NCBI GenBank assembly: GCA_951802425.1
Contig: OX637802.1
Location: forward strand, 930,001 to 994,000
Length of the DNA stretch: 64,000 nucleotides
Direction of reading: 5' to 3'
Origin: Clavaria fumosa
Taxonomy: Eukaryota > Basidiomycota > Agaricomycetes > Agaricales > Clavariaceae
In this document: in pieces, positions 45,394 to 60,858 of the stretch
Numbering within the stretch: position 1 is the first letter of the stretch
How the letters are laid out: each line of letters opens with the position of its first letter
Notes under the pieces: generated by a model
Told to the model about the DNA's origin: nothing
Seen by the model: only the letters and a program-made list of their open reading frames with translations
Database searches by the model: none
Made by a program: the position numbers and the translations under genes

Positions 45394-46269
45394 GACGACG
45401 GTATGATGTAGAGCGCTGCATCACAAGTCAGCCAAGCCATGGAGAAGTATTTGCCCGATAGGAGCGTACCCCGAAAATATGTGTGTGGGGCGAACGAGAG
45501 GTGAGGTGGACGTGGAGACTCAACCGACCAGCTTTTTAGATTGTATTACAGTCGCAGAAGAGCATTCTTGACCCTTGAATTTGGCATTTCCTCAGCCAAT
45601 CAACGGCTGCATATCAAGTCGTGCGACGACGAACGTGCTCTTGAGAAGTTGCTCTGCCGCAATCACATAGGCGCCGTTAAAAGCGTGGAGAAAACCCACG
45701 GTCCCATCAGGGTCCACGACCGTTTGAAGCTTGTTGTATGCATCTTGCCATGACCAGCTCGTCGCATGCGCTACGCTGTATGCACGTGGGGACGCATTGA
45801 TGGGTCACATTAGGTATCGAAGAGCGGCTAAGACGATGGTAACATGCTTACCCCACACGGAAATTTTCTGATTTGAATTGCCCTCAAGTTGCGAGGGCTT
45901 CACGTGTGTTGATCACGTGCACAATAACCCTTGGGAACTGCGAAGGTGGATGTGCTCGCCCAGCCGTTGCTTTGAGTGAACACAGTTGGTTGGAGTTGGA
46001 CAGAAGGAAACCAACGAGCTTGCGGAGACAATTATTAGTCACTGTGCAAGCCAAGTCTGTATTTGGCAATCTCGAATTGAGCAACCGTAAACGTTGTGAC
46101 GGTTCTGTCAATTGTGTGCACTCACCCTGTTCATCATCGTCCACCGCAGCAACAAAAACTTCGTTGCTCATCGTCCGTTCCACTGTCGGCTTTGCTTCTC
46201 TTCAGCTCTACTCACCCTCCACATTTACGGCTCTACCGTCAAGAATCCACCACTTCGCCACGACTCCCC
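45394..46269. other. Divergent intergenic region
   Basis: 876 bp between Bta1 and the ELL gene; no coding or RNA gene evidence. The last 150 bp are pyrimidine-rich, resembling a leader of the ELL transcript. Confidence 0.45.
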
Positions 46270-48915
46270 ATGCCCTTACCTTGCAATGGTCCTCTCTCTT
46301 TACAGGGCCACTCAAAGCCTGGTGATGCGGTACATTCCAAGCCTAAGCAAGCTATGATTATTCGCATGTCCAACGAAACGCTCGATGCTCTTGGGGATTT
46401 TCCCAATCACCCACAGATGGAATTCGAGTTTGGCGCCAGTCCGGTTCGTGCGGTTCCTACACTTCTCCGGCTTCAGCGCATATTCATTGACACGTTTGCA
46501 GGGAATATACATTGGCAAGAGCTTCTATCCAATGCGTCCACTGAAGGAGAATTCGCCCCATGAACTATATCTACGGGCCTTTACAGCTGCCAAGCCGCTG
46601 GTCCCACTCAAGCTCTACGCTAATGTCACAGGCAAGTTCACGGTCGATCGTGAACTCGACAGCAAGGTCGAAGAGAAATTCCGTGACCGCACACTGGAAG
46701 CGGAGAAGCAACGTACTGACCGTAAGGCTATTCTCTTGGACGCGCCGCTAGCACTCCCAGTCACGAAGGGGGGCAAGCGCAAAGCTCAGCCGTCAGCCGT
46801 CGCCAAGAAATCCATACAGCATGCTAGGTCTGCTGCTACTTCTGCTACTCCGACGCCATCCGCCTCTCAAGCGACCACTCGTCCCTCTACGAATGATCCC
46901 GCTCTGACTATGAGAGCGATCCGCTGCCTTGCTGCGCAGCCACGCACCAGCGAGGAATTTATCCGTCTGGTCGGCGGACAGAATTGTGATCCTGCCCATA
47001 GAGAAGAGCTTTTGGACATTTTGCGTGAGGTACATCATTTGCCAACTTTACTATGCCCCCAAGCTCATACTCTTTCGAAATCAAGGTGGCAGAACAAACA
47101 GATCCCGTTAGGAAAGGCTCTGGTAGCGCGGGCCGTCTTTGGAACTTGACCCGCAATACATGGCTTCAAATCAGACCCTATGAATCTCCTTCGCTCGACG
47201 AGTCTCAGAAGACCACTTTGGCGAGACAGGCGCGGATCGCCTTCGGCAGTATGAAAATTCCTGCGACCGACCCAGTGTGGGAGCACGTCAGGTACCGGCC
47301 CCCGAACGAAACCCATGCTACCGACACATCTGCTGCACCCTCGGCCGTTGCTGGCCCGTCCAAGGTCCCCCAAAACGTGAACTCAAAACCAGCCACATCT
47401 TCGTCCAAGGCCGAAGCGCCTCAGAAACGCACAGCGGCCGCGGACGCTAAAGACAGGAAAGGGAAAGGCAAGTCGGAGACCGTCGCCGTGAAAAATGAGG
47501 GTAAAAAAGTGACGCGGGCCGATGCGGCCTCGAAGGACCGTGACGCCGGAGGGCCGGTTGACGATGTCAATGTCAGTGCCCAGAGGCCGGCTGTGAGACG
47601 GCCAGGTTCTGGATACAAAGCCAAGCCAGATGCACATTCGCTTCCTCGGAATGTTGCGTCATCTGGCGAGTCAAGTTCTCGACCGTCACGGGACACTCCT
47701 CCATCGAACTTGCCGACAAGACCGTCTCCTGCGTTGCAGCCCTCACATGACAAGAAACACGCAAATACAGACTCGAAAATGCGCTCTACGAAGGAGGGTC
47801 GCGAGCGCGAGCTTGATACCCGTATACCTAAGAGACGACTTGAGGACGACTTGAACCCCGACCGAGAAAAGAACGGACTCAAGAGGCAGAAAGCAGCCGT
47901 TGCAGATGTTTCTCCTGATTCCGATAGAGACATTCCGAGGGGAAGAGATCCTCACGGCCGTATTCCCAAGAAATCCGCCACCGGAGCGGACACTGATAGA
48001 GAAAAACGCATTGAGAGAGAGAGAAAGGCTGACAGGGAGTTGGGGAGGGAGAGAGAGAGGGAGAAGGATATTAAAAGAGAGCCGCTTGACAATAGACGGG
48101 CTAAGGACACTAAACCTTCTCAAGAGGCGGGAGGTTCCAATCTAAGCCATCTCAAGCAGAGGAAGGTTAAGAGAGAGGACGACGATGACTCCGGGGGCGA
48201 TTCTGACGGTGTCCAGAAGAAGCGTAAATCGAACGACCTAGCACCATCCCGAGCGCCCAACCCAGCCTTGCTCCTTCCCAAGAAACCAGAGATGTCGTAT
48301 GGCCAGTCCACGTTGCCCCGCCAGAAGTTCAAGAAAGAGGCGTCTCCCTCACACCGCCCCGTCCCAGCTCCAAGCACATCTACCACAGGGTCCACCGCTT
48401 CCTCCTCCGCGCAGAACCTACATCGAAACCAGAAGCCTCTCGCCAAGCCCAGTGGCGCCTCCAAGCTCCGCCGCAAGTCCCCCATCTACACTTCTTCGGA
48501 AAGCGAAGGCGAGATACGCTCACCCAAGCCGGCTGCGCCTGCGACCTCGAGTTCCTCGCAAGCAATGGACGCCAAACCCACAATAAACCCACCGTCTGCT
48601 GCATCGTCTAACAATCCGTCTCACTCTCCAGACGAGCCTCCATCTCGTTTGCCCTTGAATCTTCCCGAAGAGTCTGACACGCTGCGTACGCGATACCGGA
48701 AACGTTACCGTGTCTACCAACGGATCCACCAGCGACTCATGCAGCAGAAGACCAAGGCAGAGGATTTACTGAGCATCGGCAGCGCCACGGAAGACTCAGA
48801 CGGGGACGTGGAACTTCTCTCTGTTGAGGAGCTCAGACAATTGGAAGCGAGGCGTGTCGCACTACAAAATGAGCTTCTTGCCCTCAAAGCTGCATGGGAA
48901 GCAGCGGATGCATAA
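46270..48915 (+). CDS. RNA polymerase II elongation factor ELL-like
   Basis: Join 46270-46443, 46502-47029, 47086-48915 (843 aa); both introns phase 0. ELL raises the Pol II elongation rate by suppressing pausing. Seen: N-terminal ELL region (MPLPCNGPLSLQGHSKPGD, KPKQAMIIRMSNETLDAL, MEFEFGASPGIYIGKSFYPM), then a winged-helix-like block (ALTMRAIRCLAAQPRTSEEF, REELLDILREVAEQ, WLQIRPYESPSLDESQ), a very long charged Lys/Arg/Asp-rich linker with many basic clusters (REREREKDIKRE, KQRKVKRE) consistent with nuclear localisation, and a C-terminal helical block RYRKRYRVYQRIHQRLMQQ to LRQLEARRVALQNELLAL that resembles an occludin/ELL coiled coil. ATG chosen because it starts the conserved region. Confidence 0.82.
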
Positions 48916-49750
48916 TTTCATTCGCTATTTTATGCTAGAGCATAATAGAAGGTCGCAAGACTCAACTGCATGATTCATTGGGGCTCAAGAAAATGTCGGC
49001 CACGCATACATCAGGTACTCCGACAGCCAAGCGAGCCAAGACTAGTTCGCAAAATGCAAGAGTTAGCAAGAGTTTTCGCGCAGGACAGAGAATTGAAGGA
49101 GCGGTCGAATGTCGGTCTTTCCTCCTGAACAGATAATGACCAACTCCCACCTGTAGAAGGTCAATAACCAAAGCGAGGTGGCAGGTAAAAGAGCGCGGAA
49201 AGGACTAGACATAGTCTTGTCCATCAATATAATTGAACAATTCTGAACAAGCTATATAGAACACCCTAAATTGGTTGTGAACAATTTCTCGCCCTCTTCA
49301 AGTCCCATTCCTCTGGCTTGTGCACCTTGCGATCTGCCAATCCCACGACCGCATTGGCATCCTGTTTCTTGAGCCAGTCCTCGCAGGTTCGAGAGTAGTA
49401 CATCTCAGATAATTATAAGTGCCAGGAGAATGACTTATGAAAATCAAATACAAACCAGCAAAGAGACTACCAAGGTGGATGCCCTTTCCTGACAATCTGA
49501 CCTTGTACAGGGAAGGGAGAAAAACCTTACTCTGATCTGTCTCTGATGTACTCCAATCCATCCCAACCTGTCTCCAATCTGACTCTGACCCATTGATTGG
49601 TCACGGGCTCGTGCGAATTGCCCAAATCTGGCCATATTGTACTAATGCCTTTGGCGACTTTTGTGCCACCAACGACAATCTAACCATGTGAGTTTCAGAA
49701 TGAGAGGATGGAAGATCCCGCCAGACCCATTAACAGTGTTAACAGACAAC
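48916..49750. other. Intergenic region
   Basis: 835 bp with no coding signal. A GTGAGTTTCAG sequence just before an upstream in-frame ATG (49700) may be the end of a 5' leader intron of the next gene. Confidence 0.4.
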
Positions 49751-51158
49751 ATGCCCGTGACCAGATCTTCACTGTCATACGGGAGTAGAAGGCTCAGCAA
49801 CCCGTACAAGCGTGATACGCGTAAATTGACTCTTAAAGCCACGAATTCTGACCCAACACGCACTTTTCATGTGAGAGTGAATGGACGAGATGTGACCCTG
49901 CGTTCGACGGTGGTGTTTGATGCGTTTTGGAAATATTCAGCAGAGCGGCTTGCAATCGATCAGCGTCGACGCGAAGGACTGCCACCCCCGTAAGTACATC
50001 CTTGTTTGACTTTGGCACGAAGGGCCTGATTCGCGTCCAATGGCCGAAAGATGGACAGACGATCGTGTTCTCCGGCAGTACCCTTTTGCCAATACGTTCC
50101 GCGTCCTTGATCGCTCGTCACAATTCATCATCCGCGAGGTCATCGAGAAAGGGTCCCAGAAACCAATCGATGTCGTCTTTCGAGTGGTCCTTTTCAACTT
50201 GTTCACCAAGATTGAAACATACCAGCTCTTGGAGGACACTCTCAGCCCCCTAGCCTGGGAAAGGTACAACCGAGCAGCCTACGAGAAAGTGCTCAGCGAC
50301 GCGAAGAATCAGGGTGTGATTCTCTACACCGGTTCATTCCAGAAAGTACCCGCAAAAATGGATGATTGCAAGGAGTCATTTCAGCACCACCTACGTTTCT
50401 TAGAGGCAATCATGAATGCAGACCTGACGGGGCAACTTTTGAGTGCCAAGTACATGGCTGACGTCTACGCATTCTTAGTGTCATTCCCCGGATTCGCCGA
50501 ATTCAATTCCTATCAACTCTTGCTCAACCTTTCATATTCCCACCTGCTCAACTTCTCAGGGATGGACTTCGTTGTCGGGGGTCCTGGATCCAGGTCAGGC
50601 TTGACCAAGTGCTTTGGTAACAGCATTGAGCTGCCTTCGATGGAAGCCGATGTCATGCGATGGATGGCGGAAACACAGGATGAGCACTTCGCACACCTCG
50701 GGCTGAAGTTTGACGGCTTAGGCCCGCAAGGTCTGCGCATGGGCCTCGCTGACATCGAACACACATTGTGCGAGGTCGACAAGTACTCACGCATCGTATA
50801 TCCTCAAGTGAAAAGCCGCTGGGGACCCATGCAGAAGCGTGGGCATGGCTCCATTCCGATCAGGGGCAAATTCCACCCATCGACTGAGCCATACCCAGAA
50901 CTTTGCATCCCGAGAGCGTGGGCACATCCCGACCGTCAAATAGTGCGAATAAAGCCAGGCTCGATCCCCAAGATCCCGAAGCGTTATGTGGTCGAGAGGA
51001 TTATTCAAAAACGGATGGTGGACGGTGAAGAGGAATATCTCATCGATTGGTGGGGATACTCGCGAGCCGACGCCACATGGGAACCAGCAAAAAACGTCTT
51101 GGCCGACGCTCCGGACGTCGTGAGGGAGTTCATCAAGAAAGAGGGCACAAATCATTAA
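49751..51158 (+). CDS. 5-hmdU DNA kinase helical-domain protein fused to a chromodomain
   Basis: Join 49751-49989, 50051-51158 (448 aa; intron phase 2). The start MPVTRSS is preferred over the in-frame ATG at 49700. Middle part resembles the helical domain named after phage 5-hydroxymethyl-dU DNA kinase and thymine-hypermodification pyrophosphorylases: VLRQYPFANTFRVLDRSSQFIIREVI, FRVVLFNLFTKIETYQLLE, HLRFLEAIM, FAEFNSYQLLLNLSYSHLLNF, FVVGGPGSRSGLTKCF. Residues about 385-445 form a chromodomain (YVVERIIQKRMV, EYLIDWWGYSRADATWEP, aromatic positions Y, W and W present). Family knowledge links the helical domain to modified-base chemistry; the substrate in fungi is unknown. The chromodomain suggests recruitment to methylated histones or heterochromatin. 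No transposon ends seen around it. Confidence 0.75.
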
Positions 51159-51310
51159 CGAGCTTACGGTGAGCATTTGTCATTCATGGAAAAATAAATG
51201 GCGGTCCATATGACGTACGTTCTGGGCAAGTTCCCCTATCCCCTATGCAATAATGAACCTCTGATGCGCTTCATGTTTACGCTTCAATCCATGTCGTAAA
51301 GGCGGAAAGA

Positions 51311-53682
51311 CTAAGGCGTCAAGACAGGAGGCGTAGGAAGTGATGCACCGTATGCATATAAGTCCTTTAGATCAGCAGATATAGGGTCGACGAGGCCACG
51401 TAAAGTGGCCAAAACACTGCTCGCGGTCATCTGGAGGCTCCATATACCGACAGTCTTGATGCGACGATTGATGTTGGCTTGAGTTACGTGATAAGCGAGG
51501 GCGTCGTAAATTTTCAGTGATATGGTATCCATGAGACCCGCTAGAGAATAGCTCAGCCCCAAAGCATCGTGTAAGTACGGCAAGTCGCTCACTTTCCCAC
51601 ATCTGAGGCAGTTTTGAAATGAAAAATGTTATACTATGATAAGTAAAAGCTAAACTTACGGTCCAAGAACCGTCAAAATCGCCGAGGTCCTTCACGACCC
51701 TACAATGAATAGGAATAAGAGTTCGATTCGCACTGCGATCTAATCAGCCATCCAAATGCGGCAAAATCTTAAGCAACTGACTTCATAAATGCCACGATCG
51801 GGCGTATCAGAGCGTTGTTCACGTAACTTAGCTCTTTCGTGAAAATGGGGATGGCAGCCTTGATGTCTCTAAATCTCATGTCAATCTCTATCTCAACCTT
51901 ACTATTGCCTTCAACGGCAACGCGTTGCCCAAGCGTTTCCTCGTCCGGGGCAGTAAGCGGCGGCCTGACAAGCTCGTGTTGGCCAGGAATCAAGTCAAGG
52001 GTGGTTGTGATCGCGTCGATGATGGCGGTGAGATCGATATCGGACGAGACGTCCCGAGGAAATTTAATGTCGACGACCGCGTCCAGCCTTCCGGAGGTGA
52101 TCCATGAAATGGGACCACCTTGCCTAGTAAAAGTATGAATGTGGTCGATGGGAATGCCATCAATCCGAATCCGCGACTGCAGACAGACCCCTTGAGTTTA
52201 ATACGAGGACGCAAATGTGTAGGGAACGAACAATTCTTCCCCACTGGCCGTCCTTCAATTCAACCTCAGTCGATCTCCCAATGCTCTGCGGCCGATGCAA
52301 GCTAAATAAACAGTTGTCGAACTGTCCAACAACGTTCTCAGCTCGCAAAAAATCGTAGAACAACCACTGCTTCCGGAGGTGACGAAGGTCCGCGCGGAAA
52401 ATAGAAAAGGTATATGGTCGAAATTTGCCAGGCTGGTATACGCTTATCAGAACATCTTCCAGCTGAAGGGAATTCAGCTCAAAGTCGCCAGGCTGCGGCT
52501 TATGCCGGAAGGAAGCAGGGTCAAGAAGACATTCCGGATTCCATTTGACTGTGGATCGGCAGCGTGAGATCAGATCGGCTAATACGGGCAGTGAAAACAT
52601 ATTACCGAGTGTCCCACGAACACCTTTGACAACGGCGTCTTCTACAAGTCCTTTGCCACCTAGCCACCGTCCTAGTGACAGCGTAACATCGATGGAATCC
52701 ACGTTCAGATCGAAGGTGGACCAGTACATATTCTTTGAAGGAGTAGGTTGAACCTCTTCGTCTTCTCCATTTACATGATGGTACGCAGGGTGATTGCTGA
52801 CATCGTATCCAAGCGCAGTCATATGGCCGACGGTCCTCATCGCATGCCCGGGCTCACGTCCTGGGTGACGGGAGATATAAACATTCTTGAAGGAAATACG
52901 GGAGTCCTTCCACTTGGGCACTATGGCAGATTCGAATATCACCGTAACGCCAGTCTCAGATGTGAGATAGTTGCTGATTGCCCCGGCGACGTAGTCTAAT
53001 AACAACATCAGATTATTTTCTTTTGAGTGTGAAGTCGACTGACGCTGGAGACTCAGACTGTTTGCAGTGGCAAACAAGACAGAAAAGAACGTTGTACTAG
53101 ATGAAATTTGGTGGGGGCGCCAATGAAGTGTATATGTCCAGATACGTACGTTCCGACGAGTATCCACAGTGTCTGGCTCATCAGAAACCAGGTAACGAAC
53201 GCAGATATATCGTCCGCATTAAACTTGCGAAAAGATTTAATTGTAAACCACTTGAAACGAATGCGAACTCTTTCCCAAAAACCGCTAGATACTTGCAGAA
53301 AGTCATCAAGCGTAGGCCGATGTAGATGAGGAAGAGAGAGCGCAAGGCGCTTAAAGAATTTTGAATAGTTCTCGTATCGATGAACAGGAACTTGTGTTTC
53401 CTCATGAACAAGTTGCGATGACGGTGGGATTAGTTGTTGCTGTGGATGTCGTTTTGATGTAATTTTGGTTGGGTCATCTTTCCTTGGAGCATCAGAAGTC
53501 CCTCTGGATAGCACATTGCAGTAAGGTTTCCGGCGGTCGTGCGCTTGCTGAGTGAAGAAGGATCGTATGATGGTATAGCGGTCGACGACTGCTAACCTGC
53601 GAACAGGGTAACCACGAACAAGACGTACGGGACGCCGAACCAGACACGCAGCAAAGTTGGCTGTCACCGTAGAGAGCGACAT
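51311..53682 (-). CDS. Mitochondrial inner-membrane protein Mdm31/Mdm32
   Basis: Join of minus-strand exons 53150-53682, 53044-53096, 52232-52995, 51782-52176, 51660-51699, 51593-51602, 51311-51540 (674 aa). Mdm31/32 maintain mitochondrial shape, inheritance and lipid homeostasis. Seen: presequence-like Arg-rich start, LPHLHRPTLDDFLQVSSGFWERVRIRFKWFTIKSFRKFNADDISAFVTWFLMS leading into a membrane segment ILVGTTTFFSVLFATANSL, then AISNYLTSETGVTVIFESAIVPKWKDSRISFKNVYISR, SIDVTLSLGRWLGGKGLVEDAVVKGVRG, FEL-rich beta region, RIRIDGIPIDHIH and the C-terminal WETGLMDTISLKIYDALAYHVTQANINRR. Exon 6 is only 10 nt but is needed to keep the DGSWTMWETG motif in frame. Confidence 0.88.
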
Positions 53683-53916
53683 GTCGGCACGCGAGTATGA
53701 CGAATGTCCAATGTCTGTTGACGTTTGTCACGTGATGTCAAATCGATCGTCTTTCCCCCTCACCCCAGTTGCCATCAGCTTGCAATGTAGTGATGAACGG
53801 GTTTGAGGGGAAACTATTAATTTGGTGTATTTCGACCCGAAGAGCATCATGAGTGGCCCATTGGCACGATGATTATATGCCCTCAGTATACCAGTATTCT
53901 ACCTGCATAATTACAC

Positions 53917-55827
53917 TTAAACCTGATTCTCGTCTGGCCACGATTCTATACTATCATTCGAGTCCTGCGACTTCTCGACATCCATCTCTTCCGTAACGGG
54001 TTCCGTCATAAGTGCAGAGATACCAGAATTCTGAAAGCAAGGCGTTACTTGATATATCCACGAGTGAAACAAGACCGACGCTTACCCTCAATACCTCCTG
54101 TCGCCTCGCCGGACTACTCGATTTGAGCGCCAGAGAGACGCTGCGAATTGGAGAAATGTATATGTCAGGTGCAGGAGCGAACGGGGCCTTACGAGTTGGC
54201 ACCTCGTCGTCGGCGTGCGTCGATTCGGCTGCGACACGGGCACCCAGGTGGGCAATACCAATATCCGGAGTGTCCTGGAGCTCTCCAGTCACGTCCAAAT
54301 CCGACAGAATATCCACATCCAAGAAATTATCGTCGAGTAGCGTGGAGCTACAAAGTCCGTGAGAACTACCACGCGTCTCTAGCGCTGGAGTGCTGAAGAA
54401 CTCAGGAGAGAAGTCAAAATGGGCGTGCTCGTCAGCTGGGACTGATCCATTGTCCACGCTGAGCCCTTCAGTGGACGGCGCAAAGGCCCTCGAGCGTTCC
54501 GGCAGGCCACTCCGGTGAAACGGCGTCCATTGAAAGTCAAGTTCGGTGTAGTCGAGTTCAAAACCGGGTTCTCGGGGGTCAGAGACAGGGTCAGATGTCG
54601 GTGTATCAAAGTAGATTGGGCAGTATGTATGATGTGGCCCAGGAGTAGCGAAGGCCGAAGTGTACGACAATGGTCGAGCCTGAGGCTTTGGCAGCGGAGA
54701 AGGGAGCGAGTCAGAGTCAGGCAAGAGGACGTTCTCGGCGTCGTAAAAACCATCAGGATCAGGTGAGACGAAATTGGGAGCCGCGAATTGAGTTTCGAGC
54801 TGTCGCTCCAGAAGCAGGTCAGAAGGGAAAGGATCCGAAGACGATGATAAGGGTTCAAGCATAAGTGCAGGCGAGAAGTCAGGGTGAGGGGTCGACAACA
54901 AGTTAGCAGATACGAGCGGACCGGCTGCTGAAAACGGGACGAGTTCGAGAGGTATATTTTTGCAAGTAGCAGAGAGTGTGGCAGTAGGTGAGCAGTTGTC
55001 TAGAAACGAGTGAGCGAAAGCTTCTGGCGAAAACGAGGTCTGCAGCACGGCGTCAAAGACCTGGTTGGAAGGAAACTCCATTTCCAGACGTCTCTGGGCG
55101 TCAAACGAGCACTCTGGGAGTGATGGCAACCCAGAAGGTGGACCAATCGGTGTATTCTCTGGATTTGGAGGGCTGAAGGCAAAAATTGGATCTTCCGCAG
55201 GCTGACTTCTCCGCCTGCCTGTCGAAGCATTGGGCATATGGTCCATGAGAGGAGAAATTACGCAATTAGCCTGTGAAGGCGGAAGCAAAAGTCGCATAGG
55301 GTGATCGACTTCAAGCCTGTTGAAGGTGTCAGACAGCCAGCTGGGAAGTGGTTCTACATTTTTCGGAGGCCGTTCTAACTAAAGAAAAAGATTTGCGAAG
55401 CTCTACGACGTTAGAAGGGACAGAGTACCTGAAAACCATATTCAGATCCACGGTCGCTTGAATTTCGCCTGTTATGGAGGGTTATTGATTGAGAACGATT
55501 GAGGGAACGGTTCAGCTTGATGACTTTGAAATCGCGGCCAAGACGCCCTTCGTCCAGCCGACTATATGCGTCGACTGGCGTCTTCGGCATGCTGTGGCTG
55601 CTCACTGATGAGGATCCTACAGAATGTGTGCGCTTTCTACCTGGGTTCCGTGCGCGCGAAGGGAGGATCTCTCCCACTTTCACGAGCATGCGGTCATAGC
55701 GCGCGTTGAGACCGATTACCCGCTGCCGTTTCGACATTGGATCCAGAGCATCTATTGAACACCTGGCAGTTGCTGATCTAGAGTCACGTTCCTGCACGAC
55801 GACGTCGGAGAAGAACCTCCCTGGCAT
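53917..55827 (-). CDS. Unrecognised low-complexity 601-aa protein
   Basis: Join of minus-strand exons 55429-55827, 54086-55378, 53917-54030 (601 aa); both introns are phase 0 with good GT-AG signals. Not recognised. Seen: a basic N-terminus containing SKRQRVIGLNARYDRMLVKVGEILPSRARNPGRKRTHS (nuclear-localisation-like, with a short helical block around residues 30-55), a Ser/Pro/Asp-rich disordered body with many possible SP/TP phosphosites, and an acidic tail (TEPVTEEMDVEKSQDS). Composition suits a nuclear regulatory protein, but no domain could be named. Divergent from the GGT gene. Confidence 0.65.
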
Positions 55828-56578
55828 ACTTGACGTCTAGCCGGCAGGATGGTGAGCGAGTATGTCTGTGCCAGCTTTGACCCCGTGACCGCGTCATCTC
55901 ACGTGACTACCAGGTCCCCATCCCAATCGCAGCCGTCTCTTGCTCTTGGGCAGCGACACATTGACAGGACAAGACAAAGTTTGAGAACGTCGAGAGTTAA
56001 GGCGGGGGACGTTTGGGGCGGTAACGCCGTTGCCCTCGATGACAAGGGGCTTCCCCAACTATTTCTGTTGGCACATTTAGGTGAGCGGACTCACTGAGCC
56101 TCCTGTGCGGATCCGCGCCTCACGCCGCGTCGGGTGGTCTCCCGCCCCCTCCCGCCCCTTATACTTGATTCGCCCTCTCTTTAGCTCTTGCTTCGCAGAT
56201 TTCTTGCATTGCTGCCTCGCGTGAACTCAAGGCCGCGAACTTCATTTCCCTCACGTGAACTCCAGTTGCGCCCCACTGTAACGTTGCAACACCATTTTCC
56301 ATGATAGTAAACACTCACACATGTTCCCCAACTCACGCCCAGGTGGCGCATCAGCAGTGATTCAGCACGCCCTCCGTTTATCTCCATTTTACTTCGCATT
56401 TAGGTAATACCGCCATGTAAAGTCGTTGCTGCACAGTAAGCGAAGCGAAGTTCCACGTAATCTGGCTTTGCACTTGCTTGTCCCTCCGTCCTTGAAAATG
56501 AAGGGGTTTTGTCAAAGTCTGGCTTGGGTGCGGAGGCCGCCAGGCGAAAGTGTTTGACCTCAGCGATCCGCACCCAGA
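55828..56578. other. Divergent intergenic region
   Basis: 751 bp between two divergent genes; no coding evidence. CACGTGA occurs at about 55900 and again near 56250, a possible bHLH-type site, not tested. Confidence 0.4.
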
Positions 56579-59030
<2,452 letters not shown>

Positions 59031-59160
59031 TCTTGTAGATCTGCATCCTTCATTTTTTTGGCCGTGATAGAATATACGTATTGTAGATTGCAATGATAAT
59101 TACATGCACCAAACATTCCACAATCATCCGCAGTTGCACGAAGTCCTCGTTACGCGCTCA

Positions 59161-60858
59161 ATGACTGATTGGGATTTACTGTCGTCCTACGCCGGCCTCT
59201 TGACTTTGGCTGTTGGTTCAGTCTACGCCGGCGCTTGGGGCTCTCTCCCGTCAGAGGAAGAGAACGACGACGACGACGAGCGAATCTCGGCGTCGGACGC
59301 GTGGCTGTTTCCAATCGTGAGCGCGTTTCACGGCCGGGACGATCTCCTACCACCACTAACACACCCCCTAATTGGCTTTTTCTCGCGACGACGCAGGTCG
59401 CCTCCGTGACGCTGTTGGGGCTCTACCTGGCGATCAAGTACTTGGGGCGCGAATGGATCAACTGGCTGCTCGGCATGTTTTTCGCGCTTGCGAGCGCTGT
59501 GTGCGTGCCCCGGTGCGTCGTGGCGCTGGCGCGGCTCGTCATGGGCCCGGCGCGTTGGAGAGAGTTTCACCAGATCGTACTTTCCAATGGGGGAGACCCG
59601 GCGAGTGCGTTTTTTCTTGTTTCTTTCTCGCGTTCCCGCCCAGTAAGAAGGGCGCCTGAGCTGACCACGCGCGTACACTGCCTCACACGTCTAGCGGCAG
59701 CCAGGATATCGTTGCGCACACCCTCCTTGTTTTTGTTGCCTCTTGGCGTGATACCCGCTGTTCTGTACACTTTCACGGACGCAGGACGCAAGTCCGTCTT
59801 GCTCTCCAACGTGCTGTCGATCTCGTTCTGCCACTCGGTGCTGACTGTCATGAAGCTTGACTCGTTTTATACCGGCTGTGTGCTGTTGTCGGTGCTCTTT
59901 TTTTACGACATCTGGTGCGTCGTTGCTCCACCTTGTTTCGTCCTTATTTCGTAATGTTCGTGTGCTTCTTTTGCTAGGTGGGTGTTCGGAACCGAAGTGG
60001 TATTGTGTTGTTTCCTCAAAAGTGTCATCTGCAGGAATGGGGTGTTTACGTTTTTTTTTCTCCTTCAGATGCTGAAAGTAGCGACATCGCTCAATGTCCC
60101 GATCAAGTTATTGTGGCCGAAATCAATGGCGTTTGCCTCTGCGCGGGGCTATTCCATGTTGGGACTAGGGGATGTCGTGGTTCCGGGCATGTTCATCTCC
60201 TTGTGTCTGCGTTACGATCAACGCCACCGCCGTCGCTTCCGGCACCGGCAATGCACACAACCACCACCACGCGACGAAGATGGAGAACAACGAGGACGAC
60301 AAGACAAAAAAGCGCTGGGACGCGCCCCGCGCCCCGACGCGTCGCCGTTGCCGCAGCCGCTGTCATCATTGTGTGCTGAACTGCCTTCGCACTTCTTTAC
60401 CACTACCCTGGCGGGCTACGCACTCGCGCTTGCTACATGCATGGCGGTGATGCACGTTTATAAGACCGCTCAACCGGCGTTATTGTACATCAGGTAATAG
60501 AAGACACGTCTGAATCAAGGATGACGTTTCTTTCTCCTTTCTTATTGCTAGTTCGCGACGCGCGGGTGACGCGAGCACGCTACGTTTAAATTCTTCTTGG
60601 TTTGTTCGTTTCTTCACGTGCTGCCTGACTGACGCGCTGGTATTTTTGGTGGGGCCCGACACGCTTTTGCACATGCTCAACACGCGCACACATACACCGC
60701 CCTATCATCCCCCAAGTCCGGCGTGCATCGTGGCGTTCTTGTTCGTTGCGATCACACGCGGCGAGCTCGGAGAAGCTTATGGTTGGACGGATGAGGCGAT
60801 AGATGATGGGCGCGTGAGAGAACAGGTAGAGGAGAAGGAGAAGCCTGGGTTGGGTTGA
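59161..60858 (+). CDS. Signal peptide peptidase (intramembrane aspartyl protease)
   Basis: Join 59161-59316, 59397-59604, 59695-59914, 59978-59999, 60069-60493, 60717-60858 (390 aa). Cleaves signal-peptide remnants inside the ER membrane. Seen: two N-terminal membrane segments around an acidic loop, ISFCHSVLTVMKLDSFYTGCVLL, the first catalytic Asp in FFYDIWWVFGTEV, the second in YSMLGLGDVVVPGMF, and the PAL motif in QPALLYISPACIV. A charged insert of about 60 residues lies between the GLGD helix and the PAL helix. The last intron (60494-60716) is unusually long for this window but both ends and the phase fit. Exon 4 has only 22 nt and encodes the WVFGTEV part. Confidence 0.92.
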
